Assembly (NCBI GenBank): GCA_024811115.1
Contig: JAKOGH010000324.1
Span: forward strand, 1 to 64,000
DNA length: 64,000 nt
Direction: 5' to 3'
From: Terana coerulea
Lineage: Eukaryota > Basidiomycota > Agaricomycetes > Polyporales > Phanerochaetaceae
A program made the translations under genes and the position numbers. Positions 36,511 through 47,949 of this stretch are shown here, in pieces. The notes beneath the pieces were generated by a model. The model searched no databases. It was given only the letters and a program-made list of their open reading frames with translations, and had not been told where the DNA came from. Every line of letters begins with the position of its first letter. The stretch's first letter is position 1.

Positions 36511-37481
36511 TTGTTTTTGCTATCAAGGACTGCACAGTTCTACGCTACTCGAGATTTCTTTCCGTATAGTCCGCCCTCTCTCACAACCTCAATGCATCAT
36601 TTGACGCTGCTTCGTATGGGATCGAGGCAAACAAGCTCAAGTCCGCAGTTGAGCTACGTGAGCCTATGGTCAGAGGACCGACGGCTACGAACGCCACTCG
36701 ATCAGCTAGCGACTGTCGATGAGGCTCTGCGCGACACTTTCATTCGAACTTGTCGTGCATTGGAGGAACTCGGCACCACCTCTGAGTTCGGAGATCGTCC
36801 TCCGATCGCCGGTTCGCAACTTTACCAGATGGAGCAGTCACTCCTGTGAGGGACATGCGCGGAGAGATGCTGAGGCGCAAGAGACAGCCTTCCACAGAGC
36901 TAGATGGCCCAACACGGGATATTCGAGTTATGTATGCCCGGTTGCCCAGGTTTCCTCAAGAGGCCACAGTCCCAATCCCATCCCAAGCTGCATGCACTGC
37001 GCGGAGAACAGTCAACTCGGCTCGCGATGATGAAAAGCTTGCTGAGCTATTAGTAGGCCACTTCGCCTGCCACGGGTCGCTAAAGGCCAGTCAGGCCTTC
37101 AACTCCGACACGTTTGTTCTACACGAGACGGACCGCCCAGCAGTCAGTGCCATCACTAATAACACTGCTAGATATAGATACGCCCCATCTGCCAAACGCG
37201 GAGTTCGCGTTCCATGCCACACGGCGGAGCAGACCGCCGATAGCTCGTTTGACGAGGTGCCGCCCCTCGCCGCGGCGATGCAACTCTCCGGATTCCGGAG
37301 CGTCGTCGGGGCTCACCCAGCATTTCTGCGAGAAAATACTCGCGGAGGGTGACGAGCGGTACACGAACGAGGTCGGGTTTAATTATGCCGCGAAGGCTTT
37401 GAATCGCGGCTGCGAAGCGGACGAGGAAGAGGGGAGCAGACTTCGAAAGTTGCCTTAACTACATTTATATTGGGGCATAGA
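36511..37481 (+). pseudogene. TPR-CHAT remnant, copy 3, internally deleted
   Basis: Plus-strand pieces match the CHAT-linker (WSEDRRLRTPLDQLATVDEA, ALEELGTTSEFGD, RGEMLRRKRQ) and, after a large internal deletion, the catalytic end (GHFACHGSLKAS, VPCHTAEQTADSSFDEV, AAAMQLSGFRSVVG, LNYIYIGA). The TPR array and the WWCPTS/HAAGP core are missing, and frames change repeatedly. Sequence signatures such as RRLRTPLD and TADSxFDEV are closest to copy 4 (54.4-57.9 kb), suggesting derivation from the same sublineage. Confidence 0.85.
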
Positions 37482-37613
37482 TCCAGGTCGCCAAGAAGGC
37501 TATACAGTACAGATTCCAAGATAGCTACTGCAATAAGATTGTGTACAGATCTGCATAGTCGCGACAGCCGTGGCAATGGTATACAAGTCAAGTGTTCTTT
37601 TCCGCGCGGGCAT

Positions 37614-38890
37614 TTACTCTGGGTCCGTGTCCTAAGATGAGATAGTTTGTTAGCTGTGAAATCGAGGAAATAGCCGACCAAGAAAAACCTACCGAGAACT
37701 CTTCCTGAGGCTCTGGATCTCCATCATCGTCAAGGAAGTCCCACGGGACGTCGACTTCCTGCCAACTATAATGTGTTCGTGTCAACCACGAATCATCCAC
37801 CCACACATGCGAACGTACCTGTCGCCTTCTGGCGCGTCCGGATCAGGCGTTTCGCGCCGCAGTGGCGGAGGCGGCTTGATAGCCTTTATCAGGTACAAAG
37901 GAGTGTAACTTCCTTCCTTTCTATACCCCTGGCGGAAGAGTCCCGAGCCACCTTCGTAGTACCAGGCGTTATCAACTTCCGCTCCTCCAACGAGGGGGAT
38001 ATCCGCCTTCAGCGCGACTCTCACAGTTTCCTCCTCTATTTGCTCAAATATTAAAATGATTACTGCCGAGTTTGAAGGTGAGACGTACTCTTGTTGGACA
38101 GGTACAGGACGTATCCGTCGCATTCGAAGGCTTGCATGACTAGCATCTTGCCCCTCAGGAATGTGCTCGTGACCGTTGCGTGGCAGAACTCGTCTGGAAC
38201 GACCGTCATGCGCGCGTTGTGCATGATGAGAAAAGCGCCCCGGCGTTTCTCAAACTGCACCTGCGTGAGGAAGCTTGCCTTGCCGATGCCAGTGGGAAGG
38301 GCCCTAGACGTAAATAAATATCTCAGCGGCCCTTGATACTACGAATGTGCTTACGCTCCCGCGGAATTCTTCAGATTGGTGCGCCTGGTGTAGAAGGAAT
38401 TGATGGCGTACACTTCCTCGCTGGGTTGTGTCCTCGCAGGGTAACGTAGCGCGACACTTGATGTCTCCGGCTCCGTGTAAATGTTGCCTTGTTTGTCGAA
38501 TGCGCCTGTCAGCTCGTCGATCTCGCCGAAGTCGCCCGCCTAACGGAGCCGTTCAGCAAACGCGAGGCTGCTCTTGGTCAGGGCGGTACGTACCTCGATG
38601 GAGTTCGGGGGATCCCAGTTCGCCCACTTAGAGGATGCCTCCTTGATGAGGTCGACATACTTGCGCGAGGCCTCCTTCCTAGCGAACCAGCCCTCGAACA
38701 TTTCTCCTGTGTTGCCTGGAAGCCAACGTGGAAATCGGTAAGTATGTCTTGAGCCTGAGATGGTGGGACGAATCTGAGGCGACGTACTAGTCTGAGGACC
38801 TGGGTGCGGTGTGGTATAAGTACTGAGGAGACTTGCATCAGGCACTGGATCGTGTATTAGGTTTCTTGATGATGGATAGATGCTGTACAC
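37614..38890 (-). CDS. Basidiomycete protein of unknown function, six exons (334 aa)
   Basis: Minus-strand exons 38890-38594, 38539-38355, 38303-38089, 38035-37819, 37765-37693 and 37631-37614 sum to 1,005 nt and join in frame across GT-AG introns of 54, 51, 53, 53 and 61 nt. Recognisable segments in order: MFEGWFARKEAS, WDPPNSIE, GDFGEIDELTGAF, GNIYTEPET, RGAFLIMHNARMTVVPDEF, GYVLYLSNK, SYTPLYLIK and, near the end, VDVPWDFLDDDG. I recall similar uncharacterised proteins as common in Agaricomycetes but know no named domain. No clear signal peptide or membrane helix. Its 3' end faces the CHAT remnant 130 bp away. The start codon is the least certain part: the first 40-50 residues are not conserved in my memory of the family. 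A gasdermin-like pore-forming role is only a hypothesis (see findings). Confidence 0.75.
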
Positions 38891-39654
38891 GTTCCATGGG
38901 CGCTAAGCGCCTACAACGGCAAAGACGCCGGACTCCGTGACGTCTGGATCCTGGAAAGTGCTGTATCCCAGAGCCATCCGCAGCCACAAAGAAGGCTGCT
39001 ACAGCATATGTAACATAGGCAATGAGAAGGATTTTCGTTATATCGACTCCGACTGCACCGCAGAGCTATGCTATTGCATCGCCCTACGCAGCTCGGTGCT
39101 TGGGCGGTACAATACAAATTCTGGCATGATCGGGACCTTCAATTCTTGCCTCGTAAAGCAGCCGCTTGTGCGTACCCATATTTCATAGCTACGAGCTTCA
39201 GCATCTAGACATAAGTGATTAGGGGAGAAAGCAGTAATGAATTCAATTCGAGCTCATGGTCTTTACCATTCATTCAGCTCGTTGCATTTGCTGGTAAATG
39301 CGGTTCTTGATGAGATATTCATTGTATGAACCTGGCTGCTAGGATCAGACTGGGAGCATGAATACGTTGAATAACCAGCTTACCCAGGCGTCGAAGTTCG
39401 AATTCAAAGCGCGTAGCTCTGCCGGCACTACCCTTTCAGGGATCTCCAATGTCTGATGGCGCATCAATTGATGGATATTATGTCATACAGGCTTACAGCA
39501 CCGAGGCTCGAAGTCTTGACGACGCCGACGGTCACACTACTTGTAGCGTTGACATCCTGCACTGGCCTCGATCCACTACTACATCTTATTAAATCCATCT
39601 TGCACATATGAAATCCGTACTCCGATGACAGTTGCTAGGTATGGCTACGAGGTA
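38891..39654. other. Intergenic region
   Basis: About 760 bp, AT-richer than the genes on either side; no gene seen. Confidence 0.5.
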
Positions 39655-40722
39655 TCAACCGCTTGCTGAGGTGTCCGAGTCGCTCACAGCCAGTGGTCTG
39701 GTGTCTGAGTCCTTCCGAGTAGCATGCCCACTGGTAAAGACGTGCTCGAGCAGTTGCTGCTTGGTGTAGGTTTGGTAGAAATTCTCGTAGGCGTTGTCAA
39801 AGTTAAAGTCCATTTCAGCCAGCGCTGTCTCGCCATCCTCAGACCCCTCGCCAGATATCCTTCTCCACACAGCCCTGCACCCTACGCATGAGAGCCCCCA
39901 CTCAACTGTCTTCATTGAAAGATGCAAGTACGGAAGGCGGATGGCTACGCTGCCTACCAGCGCGTCACGCGCTCCGCTCACGACCGTCGTAACCACACGC
40001 CCTCTTCCTCGCATCATCCCCATAGCCATTTGTCGATCGGTGACATAGGCCTTCAGAGCCTCCTCGCTCCCGTGCACTACAATTGCAGCGCGACGAGCTA
40101 GCGACATGCTCACTAGCTCGTGTACGATCGTGGGCTGCCCGTTGAGCGTAAGATGTAGTGGTACCAGCGGCCGCACGATGGGCACACCCTCCTCCTTCAG
40201 CTGCTCCGCCGTGAGGCCCAACCTGTCGAGCGCATCGCTCAGACGCGTTGGCGTCAGCTTGCCTGAGGCCTCGAGGCACGGCATGCAAGAGCGGGTGCAC
40301 TCCAGCAGGTAAATGAGCTCGCCAAAGCGTCGGCACGTGTGGCATGCGGGGTCACAGAGGATCTCGTATATGTGCTCCGCGGTGTAGTAGGACGCGAGAT
40401 CGGTGGTAACCAGCATGGGGATTAACGACGGCGCGTATGTCGAAGTGCGGTAGTAGGAAAGTGAGGTATCCACAAGCTCTTTCGCCGAGCGACAGACTTG
40501 TCGAAGCGCGACGAGTGTACTGAGAGTACAAGAACGTAGTGTCTCGCCCAGAAGCTCAACAGGAAGTTTAGATAGGTCCCCAAGAGCTTCGATGGAGGTC
40601 CAAGCGGGTCGATTTCCAGCTTGTATGTTCTGCTCGCCCGTGGGAGCTGAAGGTATCCTGGGCTTCTCGTCACGGTAATACCCAAACCGTCTTATGATAT
40701 CGTCTTCAGAGAGGGAGTTCAT
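39655..40722 (-). CDS. F-box protein with Cys-rich motif, single exon
   Basis: A 355-residue uninterrupted reading frame. An F-box lies at about residues 49-85 (LSKLPVELLGETLRSCTLSTLVALRQVCRSAKE, written here only by its ends). A cysteine-rich block follows: CDPACHTC, then LECTRSCMPC, a paired Cys pattern able to bind zinc. A second short CVGC pair lies before an acidic segment and a C-terminal helix (YTKQQLLEHVF). F-box proteins recruit substrates to SCF ubiquitin ligases through Skp1; the substrate-binding part here is unassigned. It is in tandem with a decayed paralogue just upstream (41-41.9 kb). Intact start and stop, no introns needed. Confidence 0.8.
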   Translation of the reverse strand: MNSLSEDDIIRRFGYYRDEKPRIPSAPTGEQNIQAGNRPAWTSIEALGDLSKLPVELLGETLRSCTLSTLVALRQVCRSAKELVDTSLSYYRTSTYAPSLIPMLVTTDLASYYTAEHIYEILCDPACHTCRRFGELIYLLECTRSCMPCLEASGKLTPTRLSDALDRLGLTAEQLKEEGVPIVRPLVPLHLTLNGQPTIVHELVSMSLARRAAIVVHGSEEALKAYVTDRQMAMGMMRGRGRVVTTVVSGARDALVGSVAIRLPYLHLSMKTVEWGLSCVGCRAVWRRISGEGSEDGETALAEMDFNFDNAYENFYQTYTKQQLLEHVFTSGHATRKDSDTRPLAVSDSDTSASG

Positions 40723-40994
40723 TGGGTGCGTCGGGCACAGAGCAAGATGAAGGCTAAGAGGATGTGCTCCCAGACGTCACTGGTTGCCGCCCAAATGCTT
40801 CCAGACGGGCGATGTTTGAACAGAAATCACCATCCCGCCATGAACGCATCTTCACAGAGATATCTATTTGCCCGGCACGCGTTTACAGGTAGATGTTGTC
40901 TCGACCCTCTAAGTGTTTTCACATGCTCCAGAAGCCCCAAAAATCAGCAGTGAGTATATTCTGCCACGAAAGTCCACACCATCGGTGAACGCGT

Positions 40995-41894
40995 TCATTC
41001 CGAGCGTTTTATTCGACATGAAGACTGGAGAATGCTCTGAGCTTCTTCGCACTTCTCGACGTGTTGGAGGAGCCCTTCCCTTGTATACGTCTGCATAGAT
41101 ACCCGCCAGGCGTTGACGACTACGTCTGGCCACGATTTGAGACGCGGCGGTAACATTTTCTTGTGAGCAGCCTCGCAGCCCCTGCAGCAAAAACCAGGCT
41201 GCACCGTCTGCGTCGGAAGGTGAAGGTAGGGAAGATGTGCGCCTGCAAAACATTGCTTGTGTGTATGACCCGTTCCCCGGCTCTACAGCGAGCTTCATCT
41301 GCTTGTATTCTTCGAGCGCCCGGACTCTGGTCGATATACGCCTGTAGTTCTCTTTCGCCACCGTGCAGCTGCTGAGCCACCTCTCTTGCCGTGTGTTCAT
41401 TGACAATGTTGTGGGCGGAGGCAGGAGTGGTGCGCGTGCTGTAAATCTTTCGAGTACCCCGCAATACTCGGATGGTCGGGACGCCAGCAGGGTCGATGTG
41501 GGCTTTGCTGACTCCGTAAACAGCTTGTACGCAGGAGCCGAGCTGTCCAATGTGGAGCGTTACGAAGCGTGGTGAATGTAGGAGGCACCATAAACAGCAG
41601 CGGGTGCATTCGAGCAAATACAGGAACATGCCGAAGTAGCCGCATACGCAGCAGGCCGGTGAACAGAGGGCACGGTATACGTCCTGCGCGGTGAAGTAGG
41701 CGGCGGCGCCCGTTTTGAACAGCGTAGCAACAAGCCTTGGGGCAAGGGTGAACATACGCTTGTACGGGGATGTACGAGATGATGGTGGCAGCGAGCGCCC
41801 GGTTGATGAGACGTAAGACGCCGAGATCGAGAACGGTGGAATACGAAAGGACCTCGTGAATCAGCTCCAAGGGTAGCGTGGCGAGATTTCCCAT
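40995..41894 (-). pseudogene. F-box protein paralogue with frame breaks
   Basis: Minus-strand pieces parallel the 39655-40722 gene: MGNLATLPLELIHEVL (F-box), LAPRLVATLF, CSPACCVC, LECTRCCLWC, then CCRGC and YTREGLLQHVEKC at the end. The frame changes near 41,755 and again near 41,200 (a T5 run on the coding strand lies by the second), with no splice signals that explain it. The F-box may begin upstream of 41894, as that frame stays open. Either a recently decayed tandem duplicate or a gene damaged by sequencing indels. Confidence 0.65.
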
Positions 41895-44199
41895 GTTGGG
41901 AGATCTGATATCGGCAGCTGGAAACTGCCAACTATCCGGTAGCCCTGCAGGTGCTGGAGCGGAGAGGACTGCGTCGTCGAAGTCATCGCGACGGTAGGAG
42001 ATGAGAGCAAATTTTTGTCTTGTGTCACTGTAGACATTTCATCGAATCAGCGTATTTTTAGGCGTTCAAGATAGCAGTACGAGTCGCTTTTTGACTGCTG
42101 CTTACTGTGCTAAAGGTGAAGGAAGGAGCGAAGAGCGTCGGCGGTGTTGACGAGAACAGTGAGACTGTGACGGTCACAAGCGCTGATCCGGAGGGCACGT
42201 CACGCCAGCCTGTGTGACACAATGGCCCCGCTAACCGCACGGGCTTTCCCCGATACCACCACGCCGTGAGTAGAGGTCAGCATACCCTGCTTGTCCGTGT
42301 CACTCATCGCTTTCTCCACCGGCTTTTAGGTGGATTATAGATTAGTGCCTTGCGACTCGACGCTGTCGCTTGGTTACCCTGTCCGGTTACATGTTACCAT
42401 CGGGCGATTTTACTACCGGACGAATCTCGCAAGTGGCTGCTCATGGCCAGGATGGTCAGGTACTCGGACCGGCCTAGTATGTTCGGCACAATCTCTAGGC
42501 AGTGGAAAGCATATGCGCTTTGATAGCTTCCAAATTGCGGTGTTGGTACGCAGCGTGGAGTATCTCCCTAGGCCCGCAACTGGATGCTTAATGAGGCAAG
42601 CAATTCCTGTCGACCAAAGACGAGAATCTAAACTTCAACGAAGGTTCATGATTCCGTATCGTGCGTCGATTGTGACGAGCCACATGGAACATCAACGAAA
42701 CGGAGTCGTTGTGTTTGACAGTTTTCGGAGAGGTCAGTAATGGCATGCGCTCACATAATGTTCTGTTGCGCTAATGGCCTCAGCCCAGAATGAAAATCCC
42801 AGGTCACCCCAACCTTGGACGAGATGCCAAACCTGTCCGTGCAAAACTTGTACTGCAGGTATAAGAGCACATGACTGCCCATGAACCAGTATCGTTGCAT
42901 ACCATTTGGAAGCGTTTCAGCACCAGTCATCCTCTAATGCGAAACAATTGTACATGTACTGGTCTAGCCGTGCGTGGAAGGTCCACAAAGTCGACTCGTC
43001 AGGCGAACGATGATATTCTCTCATCTGTCTTTGTACGTGCGATACTGCTTCGATGCCTTCATATTACCCACTGACCTCATGGAATGCTGTGGCGAGAATA
43101 GCCATCGCCAGACCTCGAAGATTCCAGACCTGGCTGTCAGCAGGCTCCCTCGTGGTACGAGATATTGCAGCATCTTGCGTGTGCTTCACTGTCGTAACCC
43201 TCATCTGGGCAGTGCCATTCGAAGTATTACCTGCGCTTCGAGCGAAGGAAGCCCAGCTCCAGCGATACCGGCAGACCAGGTGACTTACGCGCATCCATCG
43301 GCAACCTACGCGACACAACTCTCCAACCAATTGAACAACGCGCTTCTACCTGGCTTCTAGCTCCGGGCGCATGGGTATATTTGTGGCCTTTGATCCTGCG
43401 CTGTGTTACATCCGCTCGACTAGCGCTTGTCCCGCATAGCCGGACCACATGGCCTAGCCCGTGGGAGGGACAGCCCAGCAAAGGCTCGAAGGTGCGGTAC
43501 AAGCTTATCAGTCAGCTTCTCTTGTTTTCCTCATCATGCTCCCATGGTTCTTTTCAGCATTGCACCCATAGCCCAGCGTTTTACTCGGGAGCGGCATATG
43601 CGAGGTTTACTGAAACAGACAGAAGCTCCAACGATGCTCCGACATTCAGCAACCTTCAGGCCTAATAAAGCCTTTATCTGTATCGCATCTCGACCTCAAC
43701 GTCCAAGTTATGCTCCTCATCTGTGATTCCTGGAGCACGACATATGCCGTCGTCTTGGTGTCGGCAGAAGGAGGTTACGGCTGCATGTGCACAGCGGCAC
43801 CGCACTTATTGAAACTGGAGGATCTTTGACGAAGAGCCATCCCATGCGGTTCTCAAGAAGTGAGTGCACCACACTATACCACAAAGGTCATATGGAGAGT
43901 TGACTTTTACGTCGCAGAATATCCCAGGGCAGCCGCAACGGACTTGTCCCTTCCCTGCATGAACGCATATGCTGCTGATTCTCGGAAGCGGATGTGCCAT
44001 GCTAGCTGATCAGTCACTTGACTCGAGCTTCTCCTCTCTCCTCCAGGTCTTCGAATCCTCATCCTGAAATGGCGCTAGGCCCTCCTACGTATAAAAGCAC
44101 TGATGGTAACGGCTGTGTAGCCTCAGCTCAAGGTCTCTCGATCCGACAGCCCTCAGCCACCTCCCTCTCGACACTTCGCTACCTCCCCCCTCAGTCGCC
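41895..44199. other. Intergenic region of about 2.3 kb
   Basis: No recognisable gene or repeat. Short open frames (for example around 42,974-43,360) lack domain features. The last 110 bases hold the glutamic peptidase promoter. Confidence 0.5.
44089..44096 (+). promoter_or_regulatory. TATA box of glutamic peptidase 1
   Basis: TATAAAAG lies 104 nt before the ATG at 44200. The paralogue at 60.1-61.0 kb has TATAAAGG at an equivalent distance. Confidence 0.65.
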
Positions 44200-45097
44200 A
44201 TGTTCGCGAAGACGCTCTTCATCCAGGCTCTCCTCGCCACCGCGGCCCTCGCGGTCCCCGCATCCCGCGACCGTCTCGCTAAGCGTATCGCTGAGCGTGC
44301 AGGAGGTGCGCGCATGTCGCTCCCCAAGCAGACCAACGTCACGCACCCCCAGTTCTCGACCAACTGGGCTGGCGCTGTCCTCGTTGCCAACTCTGTACGT
44401 GCTGTATAGACAGAGGCATTCGTGATGAAGTCCCGGAGCGCTCATGTATTGTTGCACGCCTAGGCTACCTACAAGTCCGTCACCACCACCTTCACCATCC
44501 CCACTCCCAAGGAGCCTTCTGGTGGCTCAGGCTCGCACGCCGCCTCCGCCTGGGTCGGCATCGACGGTGACACCTGTGATTCCGCTATCCTCCAGACCGG
44601 TCTCGACTTCACCGTCTCTGGCAGCACCGTCTCCTTCGATGGTATGTTATCTTTAGCATTTCAAAACCCTCCATGAACTCATCGGCTTTTCGTCAGCCTG
44701 GTACGAGTGGTTCCCCGACTTCGCCCACGACTTCACCGGCATCACTTTCAAGCCCGGCGACTCGGTGACGCTGACCGTGACCGCGACCTCGAACAAGGCC
44801 GGCTCGGCCGTCATCAAGAACAACTCGAACGGCAAGAGCGTGTCCAAGTCGCTCACCTCGACCTCCGCGCTCTGCCAGACGAACGCGGAGTGGATCGTCG
44901 AGGACTTCGAGGAGGGCAGCTCGCTCGTGCCCTTCGCCAACTTCGGCTCCGTCGTCTTCAGCGGCGCCTCGGCCGGCACGACCTCGGGCAGCACCGTCGG
45001 CCCCTCGGGTGCTACCATCATCGACATCCAGCAGAACGGCCAGACCCTCACGAGCGTCTCGACGTCGGGCAGCTCCGTCACCGTCAGCTACGTTTGA
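44200..45097 (+). CDS. Secreted G1 (eqolisin) glutamic endopeptidase, copy 1
   Basis: Exons 44200-44394, 44464-44641 and 44697-45097 give 257 residues in frame; introns are 69 and 55 nt. The N-terminus is a signal peptide (TLFIQALLATAALAVPA) followed by a basic propeptide. The mature domain starts near THPQFSTNWAGAV. Eqolisin hallmarks are present: WVGIDGDTC followed by AILQTGLDF, with the catalytic Gln, and AEWIVEDFEEG with the catalytic Glu; also SGATIIDIQQNG and the C-terminal SVTVSYV strand. Peptidases of this family (scytalidoglutamic peptidase, aspergilloglutamic peptidase) are acid-active and secreted, fitting acidification by wood- or litter-decay fungi. A TATA box lies upstream. Confidence 0.95.
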
Positions 45098-45807
45098 GGT
45101 GGAAGCGTTGCTTGGGAGGGCAGAGTTATGACATAACGATCTTGGGATATGTAGAATGAAAAGTCGTAAAATGGATCTTGTTGTACATCTACACGCATTT
45201 TGGACAATGCACATGGCTTCAGCGTTCTTCGTCGTATGCCCGGTCCTTGGGAGTTGTCCTGTTACACGCAAGCATCACTTTCTGTTAGAGGTCTGCGGAA
45301 GAAAATCTACATTACTTACGGCATACATGGCTGGCAGGAGGGTGGCCCTGGTAACGAGTTCCACCATCTGTCCTGTCCTTTATGTACCTCATCAGGCTTA
45401 CGCTGACATGTCCGCATCACGGACGATCTGCATAAGTACGGTCATAGATTGATTGGAAGGCAAAGGCATTGTGGCGTCGGCTTGCCGCCTGGTTGTCTGA
45501 GGTCGATCGTGACCCGTGTGGTCGGATCGCTGTGATGCCTCCGCTGCCGGCGGCATGTCCTCAGCCATATGAGCCTGCTTCTGACTGCCAAGCGGCTCCC
45601 TTTGCTTGGCGGTTCAGGCCGTCGCATCAGGCTCTCTTTTACAGAGACACTAACTGGACGTATCAATCGTCCATATATATTACGATTGCGGAAACGATTG
45701 CGGTGAATGTTATATAACATGATGCGGATAAGAGACGACGCATTGCCGGATTACTACGATAGATAACGACTGAGCGGGAAAGCGAAACGGAAGAGACAGA
45801 AAATCTA
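45098..45807. other. Intergenic region
   Basis: About 700 bp between convergent genes; nothing recognised. Confidence 0.5.
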
Positions 45808-47500
45808 CTATCTTATTCTCCGGTAATCCTTCCACTGCACCTGCTCTCCGTCCTCGAAGTCGACCTGCAGATTACGTAGCTTCCCACTTCTGACCACATC
45901 CGGGCCATTCCCAGTATGACTCCCTTCCGTGTCGTTGGAGATGCTATCAACGGTCCCCATGAGCCGACGTCCAAACCATTGCTCCTCCTCCGCTGACTCG
46001 CAGGTCAAAAGGTCGAAGGCGTCAAGTCTCGTGAGTGGGTACGGGCGGCCGTTGACCATGCACCACGTCGGCGCAGCCATGATTTGGTCTAATAGGATTG
46101 TGCGCCGCTGCGCACCCTTCGGTCCGCTCAAGTAGATGACCTTCATCTTGCCCATCGCGTGCGCTTTTGGAAGAAGAGCCCCGTGAGCGAAATCTTGAAT
46201 GGCGTGCTCCATGAAACCTATGTTATTCTCCTCGATCGTGCATTGAAAGCGATAGAGATAAGTTGTCTCGCAGAGAAATTCGTCCAAGGCTTTCCAGTTC
46301 CAAGCAGTAACTTCCTCCCAATCTAGGGCGTTCGGGAACTCCATGATGATTTGCGGGCCAACTATTCTGGGATCCGTCAGGCGGTCGACGATGAAGGTGA
46401 CGCGTAGTATTCGGACACCTCTCGGACCGACGCGAGAGAAACTAGCCTTCAGAGCATGAAGCGAGTCTGCATCATACAATTTGTCATGTTCGTGCACGAG
46501 AGTATGTCAATGTGGAGTATCAGACGTACGTACCACCATAGAACTCTGTTTCGAGCATGCTGCTAGTCTCTGCAGGTCGAATAGCTTCGATCACCGTCTG
46601 AATGAATAGACAAAGATCTTCGCCCATTCCCGGTTGGAGCCTGCGAAGAGTCGTCGAGTACATAACTGCAAAGACCAAGCGTGCCTCGAACTGATGTTCG
46701 CCACAGCGCATGACACTGAAGGCGGCGAGTCGATGGCGACGCCTAAGTGTCAAGTCCGGTATGGCGTCCCCCGTCTGAAAGGTGAGCTCCTCACAGCGCA
46801 CGGTGTTGAAGTGAGGAGCGCTCCAGATGAGGCGCAACAGATCCGTAACCGAGCGAAAGCGAAGCCGTGAGAAAAGAACGAAGCGGAAGGGAAACATCGA
46901 CGCGGGCAGCGACCGCGGGAGGTGTACGCATAGCGACCACGGGGCCGGCGCGCTTTCGGGAGGCTGATCTGCAGCGGGGACGTAGGTGCCTTCTAGGGTG
47001 AGCACCCGCTGCCTGCTGCTCGGCACCGGACGTCTCGCGAAGTCCAAGGAGATCTGGTGCAGCCAGGGCACCCATGACCCGGCGCACGCGATACGGTAAA
47101 CGCCAATACACTGCTCAAGTTTGGGAACAATGCGCGAGGACTTGTCTGCATCCATGAAGCGGAGCAGCTGCTGCAAGTCTTCCGCCGAGCGTAGCGTGAT
47201 TTCGGTGAAGATGATTTTCCGACAACGGCGCGCCCAGTGGCGGCACGTCTGGCTGCAGACTGTGAGTTTAGTCTTCTCGGCGGCTGGAAGCGGGAATTTG
47301 GCGTGCTCCACATAACATCGCAAAATGTAGTCGACGATTTCTGCAGGAAGATCTGCTCCAGTGGCGAAGGAGGATGTAGCGATTACCAAGCTCATATCAG
47401 GTGCTGAAGTCGAGGAAGCAGTAGATACTCTACGCTTCTTGAAGAGCAGGGCGAACAGACCGAGGACGGCTACAGCGACGGTGACCAGTAGGACGGCCAT
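45808..47500 (-). CDS. F-box-like protein, possibly membrane-anchored
   Basis: Two exons (47500-46534 and 46466-45808) joined across a 67-nt intron (GTACGTACGT...GATGCAG) give about 541 residues. An F-box-like N-terminal segment (LPAEIVDYILRCYVEHAK, then TVCSQTCRHWARRCRKIIF) precedes a long region resembling basidiomycete F-box proteins (SWVPWLHQISLDF, LPRSLPASMFPFRFVLFSRL). The second exon holds an acidic C-terminal domain. If translation starts at 47500 the protein opens with a clear membrane helix (VLLVTVAVAVLGLFALLF) and KKRR stop-transfer. An internal ATG at 47395 (MSLVIATSSFATG) would give a soluble form resembling the start of the decayed neighbour. It would act as a substrate adaptor if Skp1 binding is real. 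Confidence 0.75.
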
Positions 47501-47949
47501 ATGGGATGCCTTATCAGTATGCTACTTCTACACAAAATTAGCGAACGAAAGATCAGAGAACGTAGTAGATGTGCTCACGTGAAGACTTAATGGTGTAGCA
47601 TCGTACGCACAAGCTGTTCTAGGGATGGTACAGGCTCAAGTCGGCGTAGTAATCACACGTTTTCCACGAGGCCACTGCCACTGAAGCGCTTTGAAAACGA
47701 GACGGTCACGTGTCACCATGCACAGGGAGAACAAGGTTCGCTCGCTCAGGAATCTATATGAAACAAATGAAATGAGAAAAATGGAATGGAATTCAGCAGA
47801 GAGAGGGCAGTAACGTCAGGCATGCGTGTAGAAGCCGCTAGGATGAAGATCGTTAGCCTGTGTCCAGGAACTCGGCCGGAAATATGACATCGTACCTTGA
47901 GGCTATATAGATACAGGTGGACACCTATTTCCCCGTGTTGATGTCTGGT
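47501..47949. other. Intergenic spacer
   Basis: About 450 bp between the F-box-like gene and its decayed relative. No gene seen. Confidence 0.5.

Noticed and set aside
42974..43360. 128-codon plus-strand frame
   Set aside because: No recognisable domain, no splice-linked neighbours and ordinary composition; treated as chance.
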